DNA from: Barthelona sp. PCE
Taxonomy: Eukaryota > Metamonada: BaSk clade
Length of the DNA: 64,000 nt
Reading direction: 5' to 3'
Assembly (NCBI GenBank): GCA_040285745.1
Contig: JAUFOR010000003.1
Location: 1,426,001-1,490,000 of the forward strand
Shown: piece by piece, positions 38,360 through 49,237 of the stretch
How positions within the stretch are numbered: position 1 is the stretch's first letter
Layout of the letters: every line of letters starts with the position of its first letter
Made by a program: the position numbers and the translations under genes
Notes under the pieces: model-generated
Told to the model about the DNA's origin: nothing
Database searches by the model: none
What the model saw: the letters and a program-made list of their open reading frames with translations, nothing else

Positions 38360-39997
38360 ATGTCATTTTTGTTTAGAGGGAAACAAGAAGACGATTCCGA
38401 TGAGCGGGGCCCCATAGTAAGAGAGCTAACGAATTACGGTAATACTTGTTATCTGAATTCATTGTTTCAAAGTCTGTATAGCCTCGACATCATGAGATAT
38501 ATGTTCAACTCTCTAGACAAGCACTTTGAAATGTACACAAATCATCTTGATCCAACTGATCGAGAGTTTTTCAAGGAATTCATTAATTTTTACAACGCTT
38601 TAGGTCGTAGACAGAATCTACGACGAGAGGTACACCCAAAGAAATCATTTTTACGTGTTTTACAGAAGAAACTCGGAGTTGAGTTCGAGATTTATCAGCA
38701 GCAAGATACGATGGAACTTTTTCACTCAATTAATTCAATTTTTGAGGGCATTCTTGGGTCTACACTCACGTCACCCAATGAAAATCTGCCCACAGTTAAA
38801 ACAAGTATCTTTTCGTTTCCATTTTTAGGATTCATGAAGAACGTGGTTGAGTGTGACTCATGCAACCACCAAACTGTATCATTCGACAGTTTTTTTGACA
38901 TTTCTTTGCATTTAGAGTATACGAAGAAACGAATTTTTCCTTTTCCCTTTCCCTTCAAAAAGAAGGAATGGCCGGGTCTTGAACGATGTCTGGAGCTGCA
39001 TTTCAACAAGGATGAGCTTGAGGGGAAGGTTTGCGACCATTGTGAATCAGAAGATAAACACTCTATATCACATTTGATTTCTTCTTCATTTAAGCTCCCT
39101 ATCGTGTTAATGATTCACATCAAGCGCTTTTCTTTCAACAGGTCAATGTCTAAGATTGGCGCACACATACCATACCCGATGGAACTGAACATGCAACAGT
39201 TTTTTGACAGTAAGGTTGTGAACAACCCATTATATGCATTGAAGGCGGTTGTTGTTCATCAGGGAGGGTCTCATTTCGGTCATTTCGTTGCGTACATCAA
39301 AAGAGATGACGTTTGGTTTTTTACAAGTGACCGTGTTATAAAGGAAGTGACAGAAGAACGAGTTTTATCCCAACAAGCATACGTTTTGTTCTACGAACAG
39401 GTACAGAAAGCGCCTTTTGATGATCCAGTCTTTACATTTAAATCTTTTGATCAAAAGAAGAAGAATGTTGACTTCCCTTCAACTACGTCTGTTTTGAGCC
39501 TTTCAGAGCACGCCATGCGCGCATATTGCATAGAGTCATACAGAGGATTCAGACAAGGATGCCTTTTGCAATGTGAACATGGAAGACTTGTAAGAGAGAA
39601 TCTCTTAAAGCAGTTTGCAGTTTTTGTTGATGAGAAGCGTGGTATACCGTTGGAGGGCGTGTGCAAAGAAGAGGTTTGTATGGACAGGGCTCTCTTAGAT
39701 TGGGAAGTCAAGTTTGTTTCCCAGTTTGAGCTGGATCACTCTCTTTTATATTGTGCTATTGACAGTGACTGGGTGATTGCGTGGAGAAAGTACGTACGCA
39801 ACGACGGAGAGCATCCAGGAGCTATTGCAAACAATAATTTAGTCATACACAATCAGGTAATACCAGGGATGTCGTTAAGCACTCATTATCGCATGATTAG
39901 ACCCAATGTTTTTTATGCACTGCAGGCTCTGTATGGCGGGGGACCATGTGTCATTTGTAATAGTATCGATATATATGATTTGAAGGAGATACATTAA
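38360..39997 (+). CDS. Ubiquitin-specific protease with C-terminal DUSP-like domain
   Basis: 545 residues from ATG at 38360 (the longer frame begins only at TTG). The catalytic domain opens almost at the N-terminus: TNYGNTCYLN with Cys30. Finger CxxC pairs follow (VECDSCN near 165; CDHCESE near 225), then the His box GGSHFGHFVAY with His308 and FTSDRV. Residues about 460-545 (SDWVIAWRKYV, HPGAI, YGGGPCV) match the DUSP fold signature. A C-terminal DUSP recalls USP20/USP33. It should cleave ubiquitin conjugates. Confidence 0.9.
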   Translation: MSFLFRGKQEDDSDERGPIVRELTNYGNTCYLNSLFQSLYSLDIMRYMFNSLDKHFEMYTNHLDPTDREFFKEFINFYNALGRRQNLRREVHPKKSFLRVLQKKLGVEFEIYQQQDTMELFHSINSIFEGILGSTLTSPNENLPTVKTSIFSFPFLGFMKNVVECDSCNHQTVSFDSFFDISLHLEYTKKRIFPFPFPFKKKEWPGLERCLELHFNKDELEGKVCDHCESEDKHSISHLISSSFKLPIVLMIHIKRFSFNRSMSKIGAHIPYPMELNMQQFFDSKVVNNPLYALKAVVVHQGGSHFGHFVAYIKRDDVWFFTSDRVIKEVTEERVLSQQAYVLFYEQVQKAPFDDPVFTFKSFDQKKKNVDFPSTTSVLSLSEHAMRAYCIESYRGFRQGCLLQCEHGRLVRENLLKQFAVFVDEKRGIPLEGVCKEEVCMDRALLDWEVKFVSQFELDHSLLYCAIDSDWVIAWRKYVRNDGEHPGAIANNNLVIHNQVIPGMSLSTHYRMIRPNVFYALQALYGGGPCVICNSIDIYDLKEIH

Positions 39998-40249
39998 ATT
40001 TGATCAAATATTTTTGCATTCGTTTAAAAGCCGCACACTGGTCATATCATGCGTTCTATCGGTGGATTGACCCGAGACAAGTATGAGTATGATGGAAGAT
40101 TGATTTTTGTTATAGTAAATTTGTAGTTTAGATTTTGTTAATGAAGAGATTTTGAATGTGCTAAATTCTAAGTTTGAACCGTATTTTAAAACTTTGTCTT
40201 TGATCCTTTGTACCAAAAATTTAGTTTTACAATACTTACTCTTTTACAC

Positions 40250-42284
40250 ATGCCTCGTCGTAGAGACAATGGTTTTCCTGTCAATCAGGGCTTTTATTGC
40301 AATCCCTTGGGTTCAAATGGGTTCAGATTAATGAATATGAATACTGATCCTGTTGTAAGCACTTTTTCTTTTGATTGCGATGATTTTTCATTAGGAATTG
40401 ATATTCAGAAGCGCACTGTTATACATGTCCACATTGATGAGTGTTTTGGAAACACAAAGCATTCTCTTTTTTTCTTTAGGTGTATGTTTGATCCGAAAAC
40501 GTATTATATTATGGAAGACACCAAATTTCAAAGCAGAAAAACGAAGAAGGTAATATTTTTGGATTTGGTTGATGAAGAACTCGTTTTTTCAGAAGTGAAG
40601 AGCTTTCATTACACCAATAGAAATCAAGAAATGGTTATGTTTCTGGACAGGGATACATCATACTGGATAGAATACGGAAGGATAACAGTTATCAGGTGGG
40701 ACGAAAAGGGCCAGATGCATGGAGTTGAAAATATTGTTACCAATTTCTATTGCCATACACTCGTATCAAATGTATTATTTTATTATATTAATGGGTCTAT
40801 AGCGTTTTCTCGATTCGATAACGAGGCTATTGACCGAAAAGAACTGGAAAATGTAGCTTTTGATTTCGACGTCCGTCCTGACATGAGAATGGTACAGAGC
40901 TTAATGCACCACAATGCGTGCTATTTGTGCAGGACAGAGGATTGTACAGAAGTTTGATTTCACCGATTTATTTCCTATGCTCAAGGAGTTAAGGATTAGC
41001 ATTGAAAGATTTCATATATGGTATCTGTCTGCTGAGCGTAAAGAAGCCATGTGTGTTATAGTGTCAAACGAAATTGCACACTTTTGTGTCTTCAAGAATG
41101 ATGAAGTTTCAGCTTTTCCGTTTATCTTTCCCAGGAGGACCAGTGCAGCACTTCCCCCGTTTTCAACTGAAATGGATCATAGAAGGTTTTTGACACGCAT
41201 GTATAGTGTTGTAGATTGTGAGTTTTCCAAATTTGAAAGATTTTATTCATTAAAGGATGTTATTTTGGAATGCAATGACTTGAAGTCAAGCCAATTAGGT
41301 ACATTCATGAACAGCATATTTTTTAAGACAAATTTTTTCCAGTTTGTATATAATTTTGTGGATAACATTATCTTTTATCAGAAATATAAAATTGATACAA
41401 ACCATGCATTCTATTATCGTTATATTGCAAAGATGCATGATTACGTAAAGAATACACTGAGAAGTGTGGACAATTTTGGTGTAGAAATGCAGATAATTGA
41501 TGTTGATTCCTTCAAGCTTGGAGAATATCCAGTTTATAATATTTTAACAGGGGCCAGCAATGTGTTACTCTTCAAAGAAGAACATGTGTATTGGTGGAGC
41601 TCGTATTGGAACGATGAAGTTGAGTATTTGAAGATATTGCGAACTTCAATACATACTGAGCAGACGGAATTGATAATCACTGTTGAGGAAGAAATCCCTG
41701 AAATAATTTACTGTGATTTGCAAAAAATCGTTTTGCAGTTTAGAAATTGTGCCAGGTGTTTTGAATTGAATGGCGGAGTCTGGGAGCTTACACGGGAATT
41801 AAATGAAAGGAAGGCATACATTAATCCTTATGCAACTGAGCTTTCTGTACAACGAACTAAGAAAAAGCATTTCTTTCTATGTGATGCTGATGAAGAGCTC
41901 AAAGTTCAACATAGGTCAGGTCTTTTCATCAAATTCCTATCACCACGCATTGTCTTGTTAGATTCAGGTATCTTCCGTATTACGAAGAGATGTCGTCTCA
42001 CAAACTTAATAGATTTCTCAGAGAATAATTTTACAGTAGCAGATGCAAACTGTTTCCAAACGCAGAATACTCTTACAATATTTGTGATATTGGATAGCAT
42101 GATTGTTCACCGCCGCTATATGTTCAACGATACGCATATTATCAGTTCGGAAGTGCTCGATAGTTCTCTGCAAGAATGGCTGACACATGCAGAGTTTGTT
42201 GAAGTTGATGTTTTCAGAGATCTGGGCGATCATGAGTCTTCAGGAAATGTTGTTGGGCAGATAGATATAAGAGGTGTTAATTAA
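40250..42284 (+). pseudogene. Unrecognised gene split by a frameshift
   Basis: Two frames abut. From ATG 40250 (preceded by the ACTCTTTTAC element) 235 residues run to TGA at 40955-40957. A second frame is open from 40905 and continues to 42284 for about 455 residues. The change must occur within 40905-40957. Both halves have the same Phe/Asp/Tyr-rich, beta-rich composition, suggesting one ORF of about 690 residues, perhaps a propeller. A single-base assembly error, a true frameshift mutation or ribosomal frameshifting could each explain it. No known domain is recognised. Confidence 0.55.
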
Positions 42285-42302
42285 TAAAATAGCTGTTGTA
42301 GT

Positions 42303-45248
42303 TTATTCAAGTTTACGATGGGTTTTTTGTTTCTTGTTAGGGCGCTTAGATTTACGTCTCTTCTTTGAGTCAATGATGTCCTTTGTACCACCAGGAACAA
42401 CCTGATCAACTGTTACAGAACCGGGTGCAATAACACGCTTAACACTGAGCAAGCCATCATTCTCAACAGTACCAATGTTCCTCTTTGCCATATCATTAAG
42501 GTGCTGTTGTAACTCGTCATCCATTTCATTGTTAACAGGTTCCATAGCTGGTGCCTCCTTATCGTAATGTGCCTTGATAAGATCGTCCATTGAGTTATGC
42601 ACGCGATGAATAATCTTTAAAAAGATGGCAATCAAGCGTTCAGGCTCGATCTTGAGGAACTTGCACATATCGTTAACATTGTGATGCTGGAAAGCCATTC
42701 CACAGAAGATAACAGTCTGCAAAGCACTGAAACTAACGTCAAGGTGGCGGTAGAACCAGAGATCACCGAGAATTGGTAGCAAATCCATTATCATATGGTA
42801 GTCGACCATTCTTTTTGTGTACAATTCCAGTCTTTCTTGATCCTGAGGCGTCATGACCTTATCGAGCTCTGCCTTGGTGTACAGGTCGATATCAGCCTTG
42901 AATCCAGGGCGTAACAGCATTGGTGGCACGATCTGAGGATTGATAGAACGGAAACTATAGCCTAACAAACGCTTGAAACGACATCGGAAGTCAGCTGTGA
43001 AACGTGTGAACCATTCGGGTTGGGAATCGTCAACGGGTCTGATCATCATACAACTGAACTCACCTGTTGTAACCGACAACTTCTGGCTGACATAAAACGG
43101 TTCATAACCGTGCTTCTTCCAGAACTTGAGCAGATGCTGCGTCAGGCCGTATGAAACGCCAAGCCAGTGGAGACGCATGGGCTCAATAGAGTCACATGGT
43201 AGCAGAAGAGGTAGGAGTTTCTTCTTACTGCGGCGCTTCTCAACGGCTTCGGAAAAGGCTGCAATTTTACCTTCATCCATAAGCTGTCTGTTATAGAACT
43301 CTTGATAGAGGGAGAGGGCGCGAGATCCGTAGCCCTTACCCTGATAGTTGGGATGTGTGGCAATACGGATGACACGGGCGCCCAAAAGCTCTGGGAAATC
43401 GTAGGCGGTAAACTGAGAGCTGATCATCCAAGGAATCATATCACCAGCGGCCTGTTCTCCATGAGCAAGTCTATTGTGCACGTCCTTCTGCTGAATACGA
43501 CCCTCAATAGAAACTTGGATAACACAAATGATGGTGGGTAGCTCAGCAACACCGGGTTGCATGGGTGCCATCAGTGCGAAGAGTCTCTGCGTAGGGGAGT
43601 CGCTCAAAAGCTGAAGATCATTGGGGGAGTTACGGTAGTGGCTACTGACCAAGATGTTCCAGCACTTCTTGAGGAACGCCTCGGCCGATTTCTTACCTGA
43701 GAAAAGTGTGTCTCGGTTGATTTCATAGAGCAAACAACTCTCAGCGTTCGGCAGGGATTCTGGCTTCTCTTTACCATTTGTGGTGTCAAGACATAGAACC
43801 GAATGCAACCAGCGCTCGACAGCATCGTTCGTCCCATACCTGATGGGATCTTTCATCTCGATAGTCATGAGTGGGCGGCCGAAGAAGGGGGAGCGGCGTT
43901 TGGGGTTTTTCATCTTCTCAACCAGCTTGAGTGAAAGAGATCGACCAGTGCCCTCATAACCAACAACTGTGGATGACATAAAGACCATTCCCATGTTCCC
44001 CTCAAACATACTGCGAACAGTGTCGAGTGGAATGGCGGCAGCCTCATCAATGACGAGCAAGTCGCTGGTCTTCTGTAGTGAGATCTCTTGAGGGGTGATG
44101 TATGTGAGGATTGAGCGATGGTGCTCCTTGCGGAGAACGATACTCTTGATGAGCGCCTCACTCGCCTCAAGAGAGCGTTCCTGTTCGATACCAGAGATAC
44201 CAACTTCCATTGCGCTTCTCTCATAGACCACATCAAAATGGGTAGTCTCCAAGTAGCCGAGTCTCTCAAGACCAACTTTGACAAACTCAAAGAAGGTGAT
44301 GAGGTTGGTGAGCGAAGGTGCTGTGACATTAACAACACTGTACTCTCTGTGGAGAGCAAGTGATGTCGCTAAACCAAGTGCAGCCGACTTTCCTCGACCA
44401 CGACCTGCAGTGATAACGGCCGTTCTCCTGATGTTTGACTCCTGGAGATAGTCAGTAAGCTTGAGGATAGTCTTTGTTTGATCCATTGTTCTGCCTAATA
44501 CGGCGAGAGAGATTTCACCCTTACCCAGCTCCTCCGTCTCACGAATGCTCTCATGGAACGCAACAAGTTCCGGGCGGATGATGTCCTCAGCTGTGGTGGT
44601 CACTTCTTGTATAACACGATGACGCCAATCTGGGAGGATAGACAGCTTATCATCAACAACGAAGCAGTTACTGCACTGTACGAGGGAGCGCATGAATCGC
44701 ATGTTGAAGCGTGGGGTGAGTGAATACACGTCATGTCTGTAGTTTTTGTGTACAGACATCTTGATGCTACCCATTGACTGAAGATCATCGATTGTATCCA
44801 GCAGGAATATAATCATACCACCGCCGCGGACGGTTTCGATGGTTCTGGCAAGAGAGTTGGGTGTAATAGCGTGAAATTCACTGAGAATGAGAACGTCAAA
44901 TGTTCTACCGAGAACCTTCTCCGTTTCGTTGTAATAACAGTAGCGGATGTTGTTGCTCGCGCGGAAAAGCTCAAAGGGATCTGAAGAACCACGTTCTACT
45001 AGACCCTTTTGACGACGCTTACGAACGTTTTTACGTCTGTTTGAGGTATGGAAGCCCAAGTTCCTGTCATAGCACCATAAGATGTCTCTTCTAGGTTCCT
45101 TGGAAGCCGTAGAGAGGAAATGATGTAACTGGTGCACTTGCTCACGTGCATATTTCCCCAGAATGACAAACATACTTCTTTGATTGATGCTAGGTGCACA
45201 GCATCGTGTGATGAGTTGGAAAATTCGTTGATCAACTTTGTGAATCAT
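42303..45248 (-). CDS. RNA cytidine acetyltransferase (NAT10/Kre33/TmcA family)
   Basis: 981 residues from ATG at 45248, where the sequence begins IHKVDQRIFQLI as in NAT10 (upstream codons are leader). Domains in order: DUF1726 (about 15-210, with DPFELFRASNNIRYCYYNET), a RecD-like helicase with Walker A GRGRGKSAALG near 285 and Walker B VIDEAAAIPL near 375, a GNAT domain (RIATHPNYQGKGYGSRAL near 625), the tRNA-binding C-terminal region, and a Lys/Arg-rich nucleolar tail. It makes N4-acetylcytidine in 18S rRNA and tRNA and is needed for small-subunit biogenesis. Confidence 0.97.
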   Translation of the reverse strand: MIHKVDQRIFQLITRCCAPSINQRSMFVILGKYAREQVHQLHHFLSTASKEPRRDILWCYDRNLGFHTSNRRKNVRKRRQKGLVERGSSDPFELFRASNNIRYCYYNETEKVLGRTFDVLILSEFHAITPNSLARTIETVRGGGMIIFLLDTIDDLQSMGSIKMSVHKNYRHDVYSLTPRFNMRFMRSLVQCSNCFVVDDKLSILPDWRHRVIQEVTTTAEDIIRPELVAFHESIRETEELGKGEISLAVLGRTMDQTKTILKLTDYLQESNIRRTAVITAGRGRGKSAALGLATSLALHREYSVVNVTAPSLTNLITFFEFVKVGLERLGYLETTHFDVVYERSAMEVGISGIEQERSLEASEALIKSIVLRKEHHRSILTYITPQEISLQKTSDLLVIDEAAAIPLDTVRSMFEGNMGMVFMSSTVVGYEGTGRSLSLKLVEKMKNPKRRSPFFGRPLMTIEMKDPIRYGTNDAVERWLHSVLCLDTTNGKEKPESLPNAESCLLYEINRDTLFSGKKSAEAFLKKCWNILVSSHYRNSPNDLQLLSDSPTQRLFALMAPMQPGVAELPTIICVIQVSIEGRIQQKDVHNRLAHGEQAAGDMIPWMISSQFTAYDFPELLGARVIRIATHPNYQGKGYGSRALSLYQEFYNRQLMDEGKIAAFSEAVEKRRSKKKLLPLLLPCDSIEPMRLHWLGVSYGLTQHLLKFWKKHGYEPFYVSQKLSVTTGEFSCMMIRPVDDSQPEWFTRFTADFRCRFKRLLGYSFRSINPQIVPPMLLRPGFKADIDLYTKAELDKVMTPQDQERLELYTKRMVDYHMIMDLLPILGDLWFYRHLDVSFSALQTVIFCGMAFQHHNVNDMCKFLKIEPERLIAIFLKIIHRVHNSMDDLIKAHYDKEAPAMEPVNNEMDDELQQHLNDMAKRNIGTVENDGLLSVKRVIAPGSVTVDQVVPGGTKDIIDSKKRRKSKRPNKKQKTHRKLE

Positions 45249-45417
45249 TGTGAAAGCAAAATTGAATTTTGGAAAGGGATTAAAAGATTTAATCATTTTA
45301 CAAGTGTGTTGGGGACCCTCTCAGCGTAGGGAACAGGGTGCTAGTGTATCCTAGAGGAATATTTCCCAGAAATTACAAGAAAAATACAGTTTTTGTGTGT
45401 GTAGTGGATTAAAGAGA

Positions 45418-45711
45418 TTATATTTCAAGATACCCAGCAACATGAAGGACATCGTGCAAACTTTCCATAGGGATTTCGAATTCAGGGCGATTAGCTGGAG
45501 AGCCAAGCCAAATTAGTTTGTAGTGCATGTATTTGATAACAATCTCAAGAACGTTGGTGTTGAATGTCATGTTGAACTTGTTTAAGTTTCTAGATATATC
45601 AGCAGCGATCTGTTTCCTAAAATAAGGTGAAATAAGTGCAACATCGATACTTACTAAGAATTCATCGCCCTCTCCAGATATAATACTTACGTACTGTGGT
45701 GCTGAAGCCAT
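45418..45711 (-). CDS. Elongin C (Skp1-like BTB/POZ)
   Basis: 97 residues from ATG at 45711; the longer frame includes the tail of the neighbouring B55 gene and is not real. YVSIISGEGDEFLVSIDVALIS matches the first strands of elongin C, followed by NTNVLEIVIKYMHYKL and the C-terminal SLHDVLHVAGYLEI helix that contacts BC-box proteins. Elongin C links BC-box substrate receptors to cullin 2/5 ligases and is part of elongin. A B55 phosphatase subunit ends 85 bp upstream on the same strand. Confidence 0.9.
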   Translation of the reverse strand: MASAPQYVSIISGEGDEFLVSIDVALISPYFRKQIAADISRNLNKFNMTFNTNVLEIVIKYMHYKLIWLGSPANRPEFEIPMESLHDVLHVAGYLEI

Positions 45712-45796
45712 TAAAAAAAAAAGGAAAGAAAGGAAAATGGAAAAGAAATGGAAAACAAAATTTTGTTTCTGTTTACAATGACATATGAAAATAATA

Positions 45797-47342
45797 TCAC
45801 TTTGATGAAGAAGACGAGCTGCCAATGGCAGAATAAATGAACAAATTCGATAAAGTGGCAATAGCAATAGTGTCTTCTGTTGGATGCCAGTCACAATGGA
45901 TGATTTTCTTGTTGAAATCAATATGACTGTGTTGCATAAGATTCCGTGTCCTCTTAGATGACCTTCTACCGCGTTTAGGCAATGAACGACTGGCTTCTAT
46001 CGCTGTATCGACAGTACCATTCGAGTCATAGATGTGGAACACATTGTTGTATGATCCAGTTAAGAAATGGGATCCAGAAGCGCTGGTTACAAGCTTGAAT
46101 CGATCAAACAGTGCTTCGTTTTCATACAATTCCAGTAATCGTGGTCGCAAATGTTCATGAACAGAAATCGAGCGAATAGGTTTCTGGGGTTGCCTCACAT
46201 CCCATAATTTAACACTGAAATAATCTCTTGTGACAAACTGATCAGAAGTCTTGTCTTTGAGAAACTTGATCGAGCCAATGTGATGCATAACTTCACTGAA
46301 GAAGTTATCCTGGGCGCTTGGGGTGTCGAAATTTAATGCTGGAGAGTCGTGTAAAGCTCGTTGACGGGTATCAATCAATCGTACTGAACCTCTAGTTGTT
46401 GCATAGGCAAACAATGAAGAGTTGACTGGATGAGCTTCACATGTGGTGATGATCTCAGACAACTGCTCCAAATCCGAAGGCTGCAGGTCAACAATCTGGA
46501 AGACTTCATCAGTGACACTAAGATTCCAAAGGTTAATTCGGAGGTCGTCTGCTGACAGATAGTGCTCTTGGTCAGGGCAAAGGCTCAGTGAGTTAATGTG
46601 GTGAATGTGACCAGATGCAAAAACACGCTTTGAGTTTGCCATAACAACGTTCTTTACGGGTGTTAAAGTGGGGAGGCGAAGAGATGGTGATGTTGTGTGC
46701 TCCGGGATACGGGTACGCATGCGGACCTCAGAGTGCATGTTTGTTGATACGGTTTTGACAGAACGTTGTGAAACTTGCCATAATTTAATGATCTTCTCAT
46801 TCGTAGTGAGCATCATTTGCTGGTTTGGTTGCTCAGGTAGCCAAACAATATCGTTGATTTTCTCTTCAATATCTTCAGAACGAAGATAATCGAATTGTGG
46901 TTCGTGTGATTGGAACTCCGTGTAATATGAGTACTCTGCAGTCGGCCTACGCGATTCTGTGCTGCTCTAGGTGTTAGATTTCGGTTTATAATGAAGAAGG
47001 TTGTGAGGTAATGCTATCCTTCATCCTTCATTTCTTGTCCATACTCTATTTGCTCGACGGAAAATGATGCATCGTCCTCCGTAGTCTCCAACTGAGATAT
47101 ATAATCCGTCATTTGAGAACTTTACGGTGTTAATCTTATCTGCTAGGTGTTAGAATGTACATGAGATATATTGCAAAGGTGCCATGACGTTAAGTTAGCA
47201 ACAAGAATGTTCTCACTGCTTGTAAATACTAAAATCGTTGTTCTTTCGCAATAAAATATTGATAGTGCATACCTTGGTTTATATCCTCCAGAGCAGCTCG
47301 TTCCCCAAATACTTGGCAAAATTTCCATGCCTTGTTCTGCAT
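45797..47342 (-). CDS. PP2A regulatory subunit B55 (PR55), three exons
   Basis: Exons 47342-47273, 47142-47045 and 46966-45797 give 445 residues, the normal B55 size (about 447). Start MQNKAWKFCQVFGE parallels the WCFSQVKG start of the family. Exon 2 encodes KINTVKFSNDG and DYGGRCIIF. Exon 3 has EFQSHEPQFDYL, EEKINDIVWLP, SCDW-type WD blades, KLWDVRQPQKPI and GSYNNVFHIYD. B55 is a seven-blade propeller that directs PP2A to substrates in mitosis and signalling. The catalytic partner may be the gene at 741. Confidence 0.95.
46967..47044 (-). other. Spliceosomal intron 2 of the B55 gene
   Basis: 78 nt, GTATGG to CTAACACCTAG, phase 0. Splicing joins RRAN-R to SSTESRRP and keeps the first WD blade in frame. 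Confidence 0.9.
47143..47272 (-). other. Spliceosomal intron 1 of the B55 gene
   Basis: 130 nt, GTATGC to CTAACACCTAG, phase 1 (G|CA). Splicing joins ALEDINQ to ADKINTVKF, as expected for B55. Confidence 0.9.
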
Positions 47343-47719
47343 TTTTTATCGTTGCTATATGCTATAAGGAAGTGAAAAGGAAGAAGAAACAGATAACATA
47401 AAATACAGTCAATCTGTGTTGCGGAGTGCATATGTATTATCACATAGAGTGGAATTTTGACACATAAATCTGTCTTTATGTGAAACAAACAGTTTTATTT
47501 TTCCTAATGTGGTTTTTCAGATTTTTTCTTGCAATATCCCAAAGTTTTATTGGTTTTGTTGGTATCAACCCCCCCCCTGCAGGGTTATATCAGTAATATT
47601 ATTGGCAAGCTTCAATTTTTGTGACCAGTAATGAAGTATGTCTTAATATGTTAAATTACCACATTTTTTACTCGATCCAAAGGTTTTTATGCATTCCTAT
47701 TGCTAAATTGAAACAAATT
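47343..47719. other. Intergenic spacer
   Basis: 377 bp. It includes an unusual run of nine C followed by TGCAGGG (47571-47585), which contains the palindrome CCCTGCAGGG. No gene is seen. Confidence 0.4.
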
Positions 47720-48907
47720 CTAGACTGAGATTCCAACCTTTTTCTTTTTAGCATTATTGTTATTCGCATTGTATTCGGCAACAAAGGCATTATAACGCTG
47801 TGTGCAGTGTTTGAATAGTATATACAAAGCATAAAAACAAAAGCAAGCAAACAAGCAAGCATAAACCCTCAACGCACTCTGATAGATAACAGAGAAACTG
47901 AATTCAAACAAATCACCCTTTAAAAAGTTGCTATTTGACCCAAAAAGAACTAGTATTAGCTTTCCTAAAAATCCTAGAGGGAAAATGCTTGTTGTAACAA
48001 TCACAAAAGGAATCCAGATCCGTCCAGCACCCATTTCCCAATCACAATCAGCGAAAAATTTAGCAATAACAATTGTAGATACAACCCATAGCAAGAAATC
48101 TGCAAGGAAAAAAAGAAAGGAAAGAAAGCCAGTGTTGATAAATATGCAAGCAACAGTTAGGTACATAAGTGCACCGTTTGTAAAAAAGGACACCATCACT
48201 AAGCGTTCCCAAAGCATGCGGTTGGCTTTGGCTTTTTTCTTTTCAATATGTTCATGTAACTTATTAATTATCAATATGTGTGGTTTAATTGTACAAGTTA
48301 ATAGGTAGAAAAGACAAACCGCAACCAATATAAGCTCTGAGAGGAATATAGCTCCCTCTATCAAACCACTATATATTAGCAAGGGCGCGTTAGTAGGAAT
48401 CCAATTAATACAATCGTAATAATTCAAGGTATTGGTGTTATGGTAAACAACGGGGGCAAGGTACAGCTGTCTGTTACAGAAACACATGAATGCGAGGAAA
48501 GCATATGTTGCGAACAGAGAACCTATTGCTGCACTGATATATTTAAATACATAGAAGCGATTGAAATATTTCCTAACAGACTTTGAAGTGAGTCTTAGCA
48601 TGTGTAACATTGAAACGTTAACTACAACGAAGAAAAATAATCTGGAATAGTATAAAACTGAGGAAATTTGTGCAAACAACATCAGAATATCAATAATAAG
48701 CAGTATCAATAATATTATATTGAAGTTACAAGATTGTTCTTCTTTTCTACATGAATCAACATCTAAAACGGGATCAATATTGTTTAGAGCATCTGTTTTT
48801 TGGGTCACGTGAGCAAGTGAAGCAGTATTTGCAATGTCAGACGAAAAAATTTCGGTGAAATAGTTGAAGTAATTGATAGCAAAAATGTTTCGTTCTTTTT
48901 GCAACAC
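47720..48907 (-). CDS. Multi-pass membrane protein (about eight spans), 5' end unresolved
   Basis: The open frame of 395 codons holds about eight hydrophobic spans (near residues 63-88, 90-107, 124-145, 172-204, 225-252, 256-280, 290-316 and 338-363) and a basic, Asn/Lys-rich C-terminus (NNNNAKKKK). A polar extracellular-type N-terminus with two Cys precedes the first span. There is no in-frame ATG before the first span and an in-frame stop lies just upstream. Either an upstream exon, a non-ATG start or a 5' lesion must be invoked. A receptor or channel role is possible; the family is not recognised. Confidence 0.65.
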   Translation of the reverse strand: MLQKERNIFAINYFNYFTEIFSSDIANTASLAHVTQKTDALNNIDPVLDVDSCRKEEQSCNFNIILLILLIIDILMLFAQISSVLYYSRLFFFVVVNVSMLHMLRLTSKSVRKYFNRFYVFKYISAAIGSLFATYAFLAFMCFCNRQLYLAPVVYHNTNTLNYYDCINWIPTNAPLLIYSGLIEGAIFLSELILVAVCLFYLLTCTIKPHILIINKLHEHIEKKKAKANRMLWERLVMVSFFTNGALMYLTVACIFINTGFLSFLFFLADFLLWVVSTIVIAKFFADCDWEMGAGRIWIPFVIVTTSIFPLGFLGKLILVLFGSNSNFLKGDLFEFSFSVIYQSALRVYACLFACFCFYALYILFKHCTQRYNAFVAEYNANNNNAKKKKVGISV

Positions 48908-49237
48908 AATCGGAATTTAAGACACTGTTTTTATTTAAAAGAAAGAGTATGATGTAATTGAGAACATTTTTTTTTAATGGGTATTTGTATGACGCGCATT
49001 ATTTACTTTTGATACTTTTTACAGTTTTGAAGACACCAATGAGCTGTCAGTAACTGGTTATTTTTTTGTTAGAAGTGGTCAGCAACAGTAAGCAGGGAAT
49101 CTGTTATTACAATGATATCTCTGTATTCCACGTTTTACAAGCTGCTGACTCGATAAGTATAGATATTGCGCTGTTTGAAGCGATTAATCGCAGTTTTTAT
49201 AGTGCACATTTTTTTTCACCCCCTTTGCATCATTACA

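Noticed and set aside
43910-44359. 149-codon reverse-strand ORF in another frame
   Set aside because: It lies wholly inside the NAT10-family gene, has no motif, and its Ser/Leu/Arg-rich composition is that of an out-of-frame translation.
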